Shown: in pieces, positions 1 through 6,769 of the stretch
How positions within the stretch are numbered: position 1 is the stretch's first letter
Layout of the letters: each line of letters begins with the position of its first letter
Source: an uncultured Flavobacteriales bacterium
GTDB taxonomy: Bacteria > Bacteroidota > Bacteroidia > Flavobacteriales_D > Crocinitomicaceae
Reading direction: 5' to 3'
NCBI GenBank assembly: GCA_905479845.1
Contig: CAJQOB010000288.1
Location: 1-19,254 of the forward strand
DNA: 19,254 nucleotides
Program-made: the position numbers and the translations under genes
The notes under the pieces: model-generated
Databases searched by the model: none
Told to the model about the DNA's origin: nothing
The model's input: only the letters and a program-made list of their open reading frames with translations

Positions 1-10
1 ATGCATTCCG

Positions 11-18
11 TAACTTTG
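11..18 (+). promoter_or_regulatory. Bacteroidota -7 promoter element of rimO
   Basis: TAACTTTG matches the Bacteroidota -7 consensus TAnnTTTG at every fixed position. Only 4 nt separate it from the rimO ATG, so transcription would begin at or within a few bases of the start codon. The -33 element would lie outside the window. Confidence 0.6.
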
Positions 19-22
19 CAGC

Positions 23-1339
23 ATGAAAACAAAGACGCTCAAGAAAAACAAGGTGAACGTTGTGACCCTCGGTTGCTCGAAAAACATTTTTGATTCGGAA
101 GTGATGATGGCGCAGCTCCATGCTAATAAGTTTGAGGTTGAGCATGAAGCGCAACAAGACGACTCGGAAATTGTAATCATCAATACTTGTGGTTTCATTG
201 ACAATGCGAAACAAGAATCCATTGACACAATCTTGCGATACGCAGATGCGAAAAATGAAGGATTGGTTTCGAAGGTATATGTTACCGGATGTCTTTCTGA
301 GCGCTACAAAGAAGATTTGGTCAAAGAAATTCCTGAGGTTGATGCATTTTTTGGAACTCGAGAGCTTCCACGATTAATGAAAACCCTGAAGGCAGACTAC
401 AAACAAGAACTTGTTGGAGAACGTTTATTAACTACCCCTTCTCACTTTGCCTACTTCAAAATTGCAGAAGGTTGTGACCGACCATGCTCATTTTGCGCTA
501 TTCCTTTAATGAGAGGGAAACACGTTTCGACTCCAATTGAAGATTTAGTAGCACAGGCGAAAAGTTTAGCAGCTCAAGGAGTGAAAGAACTCATGATGAT
601 TGCCCAAGATTTAACGTACTACGGTTTAGACATCTACAAAAAACGAGCACTTGCTGATTTATTGAATGCCTTGGCTGATGTTGAAGGAATTGAGTGGATC
701 AGATTGCACTATGCCTACCCAAGTGGATTCCCAATGGACGCTCTTGAGGTGATGCGCGAACGCGATAACATTTGTAATTATTTGGACATCCCGCTTCAAC
801 ACGGGTCCACAAAGATGTTAAAAGACATGCGCCGAGGAATTACTCGTGAGAAGACAGAAGAATTGATCAAGAATATTCGTGAAACAGTTCCTGGAATTGC
901 AATTCGAACGACATTGATTGCAGGTTACCCTGGTGAAACAGAAGAAGATTTTCAAGAGATGTACGATTTCGTTGAACAATCTCGTTTTGATCGATTGGGA
1001 ATTTTCACGTACTCCCACGAAGAGAATACGCATGCCCACAATTTCGAAGATGATGTTCCGGAAGACTTAAAGCGCGAACGTGCCGATAAAATCATGGAAT
1101 TACAAGCGGGAATCAGTTATGAACTCAACCAAGAGAAAATTGGAAATACTTACAAAGTATTGTTCGACCGAATTGAAGGAGATTATTTCATTGGAAGAAG
1201 TGAGTTTGATTCTCCAGAAGTTGACAACGAAGTTCTTGTTAAGAAAACGAATGAAAACTACGTTCGTATTGGCGATTACGCTGAAGTGAAAATCACAAAT
1301 GCGGATCATTACGATTTATATGGTGAGGTGATAGCTTAA
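23..1339 (+). CDS. rimO: Ribosomal protein S12 methylthiotransferase RimO
   Basis: Radical-SAM enzyme that adds a methylthio group to the conserved aspartate of ribosomal protein uS12. At 438 aa it has the family's usual length and three-part architecture. The N-terminal methylthiotransferase domain carries three cluster cysteines (Cys18 in TLGCSKN, Cys56 in NTCGF, Cys90 in VTGCLSER). The radical-SAM core has the CxxxCxxC motif at Cys151/155/158 (CDRPCSFCAIP). A C-terminal TRAM domain covers roughly residues 370-438. The TLGCSKN start and the IPLMRGKH context after the cluster favour RimO over the tRNA enzyme MiaB. The ATG at 23 is supported by a -7 promoter element directly in front of it. 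It is followed by 53 bases without a clear terminator, so it may be co-transcribed with the next gene. Confidence 0.95.
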   Translation: MKTKTLKKNKVNVVTLGCSKNIFDSEVMMAQLHANKFEVEHEAQQDDSEIVIINTCGFIDNAKQESIDTILRYADAKNEGLVSKVYVTGCLSERYKEDLVKEIPEVDAFFGTRELPRLMKTLKADYKQELVGERLLTTPSHFAYFKIAEGCDRPCSFCAIPLMRGKHVSTPIEDLVAQAKSLAAQGVKELMMIAQDLTYYGLDIYKKRALADLLNALADVEGIEWIRLHYAYPSGFPMDALEVMRERDNICNYLDIPLQHGSTKMLKDMRRGITREKTEELIKNIRETVPGIAIRTTLIAGYPGETEEDFQEMYDFVEQSRFDRLGIFTYSHEENTHAHNFEDDVPEDLKRERADKIMELQAGISYELNQEKIGNTYKVLFDRIEGDYFIGRSEFDSPEVDNEVLVKKTNENYVRIGDYAEVKITNADHYDLYGEVIA

Positions 1340-1392
1340 ATCAGCAATCCATTCCATTTCTAGTTTACAGATTATTTTCCCATTTTCACAAC

Positions 1393-2208
1393 ATGAAACA
1401 ATCAACCTATTCCATTTTAGACGATCAGGAAGTTCTACTCAATGAGAAGATATTTGATGATCAGAACAATCTTGTTCACAGCATTGATTATTCCCTTCGA
1501 CCAAAAGAAGAGAAAAAATTTACCTACAACGATAAAAACCAATTGATACTGGAAGAGTCCTTGGTTGAGGGACGCGTTGGCGATTCACAAGAATTTGAAT
1601 ACGGTTCTGATGGAAAAGTTGTTGAACAACGTCACAATATCAACGGTGATCTTTACGAGAAAACGAGTGTAGAGAAATCTGACAACATCGAGAAAAGAAC
1701 AACGATTCAAGATGGAGAGGAAACGCAACGAATCGAATTGGAAATTAATGGCGAAGTCAAAACGTATCGCTTTTTTGATTATCAACAGCTTGCACAGGTC
1801 AATACTGTGACAAAGGAAGGAAATACGATTACCACCAAATCAGAACTTCCGGGACAAGATCAAATCTACACAGAAGTTCAAGTTCTCAATGAAAATGGTG
1901 GTTTAATCGAAAGTTCTGAGTTCGTTGGAGAAGGAAATAAAGTGTCATCATTCAAGCAAGAATTTGAAGGAGAAAACCGAATGAAATCGGTCTTTGAAAA
2001 CCTTTCTCAACCGCATACGAGTTATGAAGAAGTCTTCACTTTTGATGAAAATGGCAATCGTACTGTTTATGAAAAGATGGATATGGGAGGGCGCTTGATG
2101 CGCTTCGAAAAAGTGCGCTACAACGAGCAAAATAAGCCAATCGAAATTGCTGGAAACGATGGCACATCAAAATTTCATCACCGCATCGATTATGATCATT
2201 CGATCTAA
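1393..2208 (+). CDS. Hypothetical YD-repeat-like protein
   Basis: I do not recognise this 271-aa protein. It has no signal peptide and no membrane segment, so it is probably cytoplasmic. It is very rich in Glu, Asn, Asp and Lys and contains recurring tyrosine/aspartate-centred beta-strand patterns such as FEYGSDGKVVEQRHNINGDLYEKT, TFDENGNRTVYEKMD and VRYNEQNKPIEI. These resemble the YD repeats of RHS-type proteins and MORN-like toxin-antitoxin repeats, but they are irregular and lack a toxin domain. The ATG at 1393 is the first in frame. It lies 53 nt after rimO and 54 nt before the TonB-receptor gene, all on one strand, so it may be a middle gene of a loose operon. Codon use looks like that of its neighbours. 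The function is unknown. Confidence 0.75.
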   Translation: MKQSTYSILDDQEVLLNEKIFDDQNNLVHSIDYSLRPKEEKKFTYNDKNQLILEESLVEGRVGDSQEFEYGSDGKVVEQRHNINGDLYEKTSVEKSDNIEKRTTIQDGEETQRIELEINGEVKTYRFFDYQQLAQVNTVTKEGNTITTKSELPGQDQIYTEVQVLNENGGLIESSEFVGEGNKVSSFKQEFEGENRMKSVFENLSQPHTSYEEVFTFDENGNRTVYEKMDMGGRLMRFEKVRYNEQNKPIEIAGNDGTSKFHHRIDYDHSI

Positions 2209-2262
2209 TAGATTGGATTAAAAATCGTATTTTGAAGAACGAAACTGTAAATCAATAATTGC

Positions 2263-4593
2263 ATGCGCCATCTGCTAATAGCGCTTCTTTTTCTACCGTT
2301 CATCTCCCATGCTCAAATCAAGGGTAAAGTCCTTGACTCCGAAACCAAAGAAGGTGTTTTTGGAGTAAAAATTCAATCCTCTGAGGGCCAGAAAACTATT
2401 ACCAAAACAGACGGTTCATTCCAAATTTTGATAGCGAATTACCCAGTTGAGCTTTATCTCCAATCCATGGAGCATGGTCCAGACACGGTTCGATTATTAG
2501 CATCATCAACTTTTCTGAGCTTGGAATTAATTCCGCTCTTTCAAGAGATAAATACAGTCGTTGTTTCTGCTAGTAAACGTGACGAAAAACTAGAAGAAGT
2601 TTCCATTTCGATGGAAGTCCTGAAACCTGAACTGATCGAAGCGAAGGGCTTCGTTAACCTCGAACAGGCTGTAGATCAAAGTCCAGGTGTTTTTGCCATG
2701 GACGGACAGGTAAGCATCCGCGGTGGTGGCGGATATTCATATGGTGTTGGGAGTCGGGTTCTAGTCCTAACGAATGGCATTCCACTTGTTTCTCCTGATC
2801 TCGGTGATGCAAAATGGAATTCAATATCAATGGAATCGATGTCTCAGATTGAGATCACTAAAGGTGCTTCATCTGTCCTGTATGGAAGCAGTGCTTTGAA
2901 TGGAACAATCTCTGTGACGAGCAAAGAACCAACAAAAGAAGGAGAATTCCGAGCAAAAATTCAATCAGGAGTCTTTGGGAATCCGAAACGAGAAACCTTA
3001 AAATGGTGGACTAAAAACCCTGCAAATCTTGAACTCTCTGTGTACAATGGAAAAATGTTCGACACGTGGGGATATACCGTTGCTGTAAATGGGTTTAAGA
3101 CGGAAGGATACAAAGATGGAGAACAAGAAGAGCGCGCTCGACTGACAGGATCATTCGTTTTTCGCCCAAAGAAAACTCCTCGACTCAAATTCAACATTGA
3201 TTACTCTGGACAAATAGAAGGAATCCACAAATTCATTATTTGGGAAAGCGCGGAGTATGCGTACACTCCCTCTGGAGGATTGTCAAGTAATCCCAGCGAC
3301 AACACACTTACTTTTGAAAAATCCGTTCGACTCAACATTGACCCTTCCTTGAAATACATTGATCAAAACAATGGAGTTCATCAACTAAAAACGCGTTACT
3401 ACCTTGTATCAATTGGTGGGAAATCGTCTTTCTTTGAGGCAAGTTTAGCTCAAATGTACTACGCTGATTATTCCTATCAGAAAACGTGGAACAATGCGCA
3501 CCACTTAACTGCAGGATTGACAAATTCGTTCAATTCCGTGACAAGTAAAGTCTTCGGAGATCATTCTTCCAAAAACGTAGCGAGTTATGCTCAATACGAT
3601 TTCAAAAAGAAACGATTTGGATTCACCGCTGGGGTCAGAACAGAGTATTTCCAAATGGATGATCGCACCCCTGATTCTGAATTCACTTTCGGCAAGAACG
3701 ACACTAAACTTCCTGTTTACCCAATCTTTAGAGCTGCTGCTCATTACACAGCAACTAAAACAACTTTCCTGCGCGCATCAATTGGTCAAGGAATTCGCTT
3801 CCCTAGTGTCAGTGAACGTTATGCAAACACTTCGAATGGAGCAATCTACATTTTCCCAAACCCTGAGTTAACACCTGAACGTGGCTGGGCCGCAGAAGTT
3901 GGAGCGAAGCAAGTTGTGAAAATGGGAAAATGGAAAGGAATCATCGACATAGCAGGGTTCATCAACCACTACTACGACATGATCGAGTTTACTTTTGGAA
4001 TTTACAATCCAGACTCAATCCCATTAAGTCTAGACGTAAATAGTCCTGGTTATCTCTACAAATGGATTGGTTTCAAAGCTCAAAACGCAGAAGAGGCACA
4101 AATCACTGGAGCGGAGATCTCCTTCAGTTCGGAAGGAAAGATTAAAGAAGTTGAACTTCGCACTTTAATTGGATACACCTACATGAATCCAATCTCTTTG
4201 AACAATGATCCGGATTATACTGTTACGTTTTCGGACACCGTTAGTGGAATGTTGAAATACCGCTTCAATCACCTTGCACGAGTGGATATTCAGGCGGGGT
4301 ATAAGAACTTCACGCTTGGATTCTCCTCCCGATACAATAGTTTCATGAAGAACATTGATCGTATTTTCGTCGAAGAGATCAGTGGAACTCAAATCCTCCC
4401 TGGGCTCCAAGAATACAGAGCAAATGATCCTGGTGGTAGTCTCGTGTTTGATTCTAGAATCAGTTATGAGCTGAAAGAACAGTACACCTTTGCTTTAATT
4501 GTCAACAACATATTGAATACAGAGTATTCCAGTCGACCTGCTGACGTACAAGCTCCACGTCAATTCATGGTTCAGGTGAGGTACAATTTGTAA
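2263..4593 (+). CDS. TonB-dependent outer-membrane receptor
   Basis: Outer-membrane beta-barrel that imports a substrate using energy passed from the inner membrane by TonB-ExbBD. The 776-aa protein starts with a Sec signal peptide (residues 1-18, ending SHAQ). A carboxypeptidase-regulatory-like Ig domain follows at about 19-95 (KGKVLDSETKEGVFGVKI...TDGSF), typical of Bacteroidota receptors. A TonB-box-like strand lies near 100-107 (NTVVVSASKR). The plug domain (about 110-220) contains VSIRGGGG, RVLVLTNGIPL and the characteristic KGASSVLYGSSALNGTISV. The rest is a 22-strand-type barrel with the conserved GIRFPSVSERYAN and NPELTPERGW motifs. The last strand ends in MVQVRYNL. No SusD partner or riboswitch is nearby, so it belongs with the siderophore/vitamin type rather than the SusC glycan type. 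The substrate cannot be assigned. Confidence 0.9.
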   Translation: MRHLLIALLFLPFISHAQIKGKVLDSETKEGVFGVKIQSSEGQKTITKTDGSFQILIANYPVELYLQSMEHGPDTVRLLASSTFLSLELIPLFQEINTVVVSASKRDEKLEEVSISMEVLKPELIEAKGFVNLEQAVDQSPGVFAMDGQVSIRGGGGYSYGVGSRVLVLTNGIPLVSPDLGDAKWNSISMESMSQIEITKGASSVLYGSSALNGTISVTSKEPTKEGEFRAKIQSGVFGNPKRETLKWWTKNPANLELSVYNGKMFDTWGYTVAVNGFKTEGYKDGEQEERARLTGSFVFRPKKTPRLKFNIDYSGQIEGIHKFIIWESAEYAYTPSGGLSSNPSDNTLTFEKSVRLNIDPSLKYIDQNNGVHQLKTRYYLVSIGGKSSFFEASLAQMYYADYSYQKTWNNAHHLTAGLTNSFNSVTSKVFGDHSSKNVASYAQYDFKKKRFGFTAGVRTEYFQMDDRTPDSEFTFGKNDTKLPVYPIFRAAAHYTATKTTFLRASIGQGIRFPSVSERYANTSNGAIYIFPNPELTPERGWAAEVGAKQVVKMGKWKGIIDIAGFINHYYDMIEFTFGIYNPDSIPLSLDVNSPGYLYKWIGFKAQNAEEAQITGAEISFSSEGKIKEVELRTLIGYTYMNPISLNNDPDYTVTFSDTVSGMLKYRFNHLARVDIQAGYKNFTLGFSSRYNSFMKNIDRIFVEEISGTQILPGLQEYRANDPGGSLVFDSRISYELKEQYTFALIVNNILNTEYSSRPADVQAPRQFMVQVRYNL

Positions 4594-4595
4594 TC

Positions 4596-4627
4596 AAAAA
4601 AAAAGGGTAAGTTCTCACCTACCCTTT
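4596..4627. terminator. Rho-independent terminator between convergent genes
   Basis: A perfect 8-bp stem, AAAGGGTA (4602-4609) pairing with TACCCTTT (4620-4627), encloses a 10-nt loop. The A-run at 4596-4604 becomes a run of T on the minus strand right after the stem, so it works best for the leftward membrane-protein gene ending at 4647. It may also stop the rightward receptor transcript, with a weaker T-tract. Confidence 0.75.
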
Positions 4628-4646
4628 CCTGTAACTTTCAAGTCGT

Positions 4647-5831
4647 TTATTTTAACAATTGACTCAAGTATGCATTCTCATTTGTTGCGATTTGTAACTG
4701 AATTTGTGTAAGTTCTGATAGAACGATGGATATCGCACTATTCTCAAAATTTGATTTATCAACATTCAAAATCTTCTCAGCTCTGTTTGGATACTTGTCC
4801 GAAACGAGATCATTGTAATTTGCGACATCCAAGAGTAACTCATCTAAACTAAGCTCTCCCGTTGAATGAACGAACTCTCTCTGTACAAAATTGGCATCAT
4901 TTGGATAATGCAAATCCGTCAATTTTAAATTCTTTGCCTTTTTCGCTGAAATCCCTTCAGATGCAGCAGTTACATTAATCTTTATTTCATCAATTTTGTC
5001 ATAAAGGAAGCGTGAACTTCTATGCAACTCTTGAAAATCTTCAAAATCATTGAGACTAGCGGAGATCTCTAAATTCGCTCCGTTCATTTTCTCCGTGTTT
5101 TCCATCAATTGAGCATACTTAGGCGTAATGCTACTCGTATATGCTGTGCTATTCCCCATCCCGAACAAAGCAAAAAGTAAGCATCCGCAAGCCATCATCA
5201 ATACTGAGTTGACCGTGGTGTTGAATTTAAGTTCTGCTCTCCGAACTCTTGTGATAAAATAAGTTGGAACGAAGACCAAAATAAAAGCAGCCAAACTTGA
5301 AAGTATCAAGATGCTAGCAAACGGCCAGTGCATCACTTTGAATAGGACTCCGATGGATGTTGTCATCCCTAGAAAGAGCCCGATGGATAGTACCCACTTA
5401 TCAATTGGCTTTGCTTCATCTTTGAATTTCAAAACAATCATTAAGGGAATAAATAGTAAACCGAATATTGCTACTCCAAGCACTAGCATCATTGACGCTC
5501 CTGGCCAATGCATAATTTTAAATAGAACTCCGAGCAATGTAAGCGCTGCGGATATTAATCCTGATTTTACGAGTGTATTTTTCATGGCGTAATAATCTTT
5601 AAATGTTAATAATTTGTCTGTCTCTTCCTGGATTTCTCTAAGTTCATCAGTGAAAAATCTAGGCAATATGCGTTCATAGAACTCATAAAAGTCATCCTCT
5701 GTATTCATCTCATTCTCAACTATGCAGCAGATATGATCGAGTAGATTATCTTGCAAATCTTCCGATTCAATACCACGCTCTGCAATGTTATCGAGAATGA
5801 AGTCTATTTGTTTCGCGGAAACACTAACCAT
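4647..5831 (-). CDS. PadR-coupled multi-pass membrane protein, GldL/GldM-like composite
   Basis: A 394-aa inner-membrane protein of unknown function. Residues 1-80 form a helical soluble domain (DNLLDHICCIVENEM...EFYERILPRFF) reminiscent of the HAAS/DUF1700-type domains that accompany PadR regulators. Two tandem two-helix units follow, each containing VLFK(I/V)MHWPxAS. The two HWP motifs, at 108-110 and 168-170, are exactly 60 residues apart, so this is an internal duplication. FKIMHWPGA is characteristic of GldL and related Bacteroidota membrane proteins. A fifth helix (about 207-226) leads into a soluble C-terminal region of about 165 residues. That region's pattern (LYDKIDEIK..., AISIVLSELTQIQLQI) recalls the first periplasmic domain of GldM. 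The TM2-equivalent helix has no glutamate like the one needed for proton transfer in GldL, so a sensor role is more likely than a motor. It overlaps padR by 8 nt (ATGGTTAG) and is presumably translated with it. Confidence 0.85.
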   Translation of the reverse strand: MVSVSAKQIDFILDNIAERGIESEDLQDNLLDHICCIVENEMNTEDDFYEFYERILPRFFTDELREIQEETDKLLTFKDYYAMKNTLVKSGLISAALTLLGVLFKIMHWPGASMMLVLGVAIFGLLFIPLMIVLKFKDEAKPIDKWVLSIGLFLGMTTSIGVLFKVMHWPFASILILSSLAAFILVFVPTYFITRVRRAELKFNTTVNSVLMMACGCLLFALFGMGNSTAYTSSITPKYAQLMENTEKMNGANLEISASLNDFEDFQELHRSSRFLYDKIDEIKINVTAASEGISAKKAKNLKLTDLHYPNDANFVQREFVHSTGELSLDELLLDVANYNDLVSDKYPNRAEKILNVDKSNFENSAISIVLSELTQIQLQIATNENAYLSQLLK

Positions 5832-6168
5832 TGCTCAATTTTGGTCCAAGATCTAACAGTGCCTTCATGGTCACTATGAAGTCGGAAAACTCATCCACTT
5901 TCTGGGCTACCGTGGTTTGACCTTGCGGGGTGAGTTTGTAATACTTCCTCAACCGCTTACCGAAATACTCCTTCTCTACATCTAATTCTCCACTTTTTTC
6001 AAGCGAATGCAGAGTTGGGTACAACGCGCCTTCAGTAATCTGAATTTTTCCGTCTGTTAGTTCTTTTACCTTTTGAGTAATCTCATAACCGTACATTCGA
6101 CCATGTTCTTTTAACATGTTCATGACGATCGTTTTTAGGGTTCCTTTAATAAGTTCTGATGAATACAT
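5824..6168 (-). CDS. PadR-family transcriptional regulator
   Basis: A 114-aa winged-helix repressor of the PadR family, short (subfamily 2-like) form. The typical N-terminus LIKGTLKTIVMNMLKEHGRM is followed by YGYEITQKV, the recognition-helix region ITEGALYPTLHSLEKSGEL, and the wing KRLRKYYKLTPQG. These match the family consensus closely. A C-terminal helix at about 90-110 would serve dimerisation. The start fits the family alignment. Its stop overlaps the start of the downstream membrane-protein gene by 8 nt, a common PadR arrangement in which the regulator and its membrane partner are made together. Two palindromes in its promoter suggest that it represses its own operon. The ligand or signal is unknown. 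Confidence 0.92.
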   Translation of the reverse strand: MYSSELIKGTLKTIVMNMLKEHGRMYGYEITQKVKELTDGKIQITEGALYPTLHSLEKSGELDVEKEYFGKRLRKYYKLTPQGQTTVAQKVDEFSDFIVTMKALLDLGPKLSNG

Positions 6169-6172
6169 AAGT

Positions 6173-6204
6173 CAAATATACATAAGTTTCTAATGTATGC
6201 AAAA
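6173..6204 (-). promoter_or_regulatory. padR promoter
   Basis: Read leftward, TTTTG (6204-6200), a 19-nt spacer and TATATTTG (6180-6173) match the Bacteroidota -33/-7 consensus completely. The -7 element ends 4 nt before the padR ATG (6168), so the mRNA would start at or next to the start codon. Confidence 0.7.
6178..6198. promoter_or_regulatory. Putative PadR operator 1
   Basis: Inverted repeat ATACAT-N9-ATGTAT; two further pairs inside (AG/CT) are also complementary. It fills the spacer between the -33 and -7 elements and overlaps the first bases of the -7 box. PadR regulators typically bind ATGT/ACAT-type dyads, so autorepression is likely but inferred. Confidence 0.55.
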
Positions 6205-6207
6205 TAA

Positions 6208-6228
6208 ATACATAGTTTTCTTAGGTAT
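6208..6228. promoter_or_regulatory. Putative PadR operator 2
   Basis: A second, less perfect 21-bp dyad beginning ATACATA and ending TAGGTAT. Its centre is 30 bp from that of operator 1, about three helical turns, and it lies just upstream of the -33 element. The shared half-site and spacing suggest binding of two dimers on one face of the DNA. Confidence 0.45.
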
Positions 6229-6315
6229 TATTTTAAAAGACACCTTAGAAATGGAATAAATCAAAGACTAAAAAGAGCCCAGAACTCAATCATATCAAGC
6301 ATTTAAACCACTTCA

Positions 6316-6765
6316 CTATAATACTTTCCTTAAAATGGGCAGAAAACGATTTTCGATGGATGTTGGTTCCCGTCCGATTACTTCGAAGCCAAAATGGATG
6401 TAGAAAGCTTCGGAATTTGGGTCAGAGTATGTTGTTATGCTTAATTTTTTCTCAGAAACAGCTTGCTCCAAGAAATGATTCATTAGCACACCGCCTATGC
6501 CCTTCCTAATAAATAGTGGAGAAACAAACATATTATCTAGAAGGATCTCTTTGTTCTTTATGGAGTAATAGCTGTAATACGCTATGATTTTATCTTCCAC
6601 ACTTAGTTTGAACACCTTCTTCTGCTCAATGTATTCACGCGTAATTCTGAGATCAGGACCCCACTCTTTAATTTGCGACTCGGAGTAACCCCAGTAAGAT
6701 TTAGACTCAATTGTTAGCTCGGTCAAGGCTTGATGATCTTCTGGTACGGCCTCAGTAATTCGCAT
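6316..6765 (-). CDS. GNAT-family N-acetyltransferase
   Basis: A 149-aa acetyl-CoA-dependent N-acetyltransferase with unknown acceptor. It begins with the usual first strand (MRITEAVPEDHQAL). It carries the acetyl-CoA pyrophosphate-binding loop RKGIGGVLMNHFLEQA in motif A (about residues 87-102) and the late motif DPNSEAFYIHFGFEVIG, where the Tyr commonly acts as general acid. I chose the ATG at 6765 rather than the in-frame start at 6801. The longer form adds 12 residues that do not fit the fold and would overlap the preceding gene by 32 nt, whereas the ATG at 6765 sits 4 nt after that gene's stop. The close spacing makes it the second gene of an operon with the aminotransferase-like gene. 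No clear terminator follows, so transcripts may continue into padR. Confidence 0.85.
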   Translation of the reverse strand: MRITEAVPEDHQALTELTIESKSYWGYSESQIKEWGPDLRITREYIEQKKVFKLSVEDKIIAYYSYYSIKNKEILLDNMFVSPLFIRKGIGGVLMNHFLEQAVSEKKLSITTYSDPNSEAFYIHFGFEVIGREPTSIENRFLPILRKVL

Positions 6766-6769
6766 TTTA

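Noticed and set aside
2209..2262. Possible cobalamin riboswitch ahead of the TonB receptor
   Set aside because: The gap is only 54 bases, far too short for such a riboswitch, and it shows no conserved B12-box-like sequence.
5311..5592. 93-codon plus-strand frame with a repeated GQCI(T/I)LNRTP motif
   Set aside because: The repeat is only the complement of the duplicated MHWP membrane units encoded on the minus strand, so it is a shadow of that gene.
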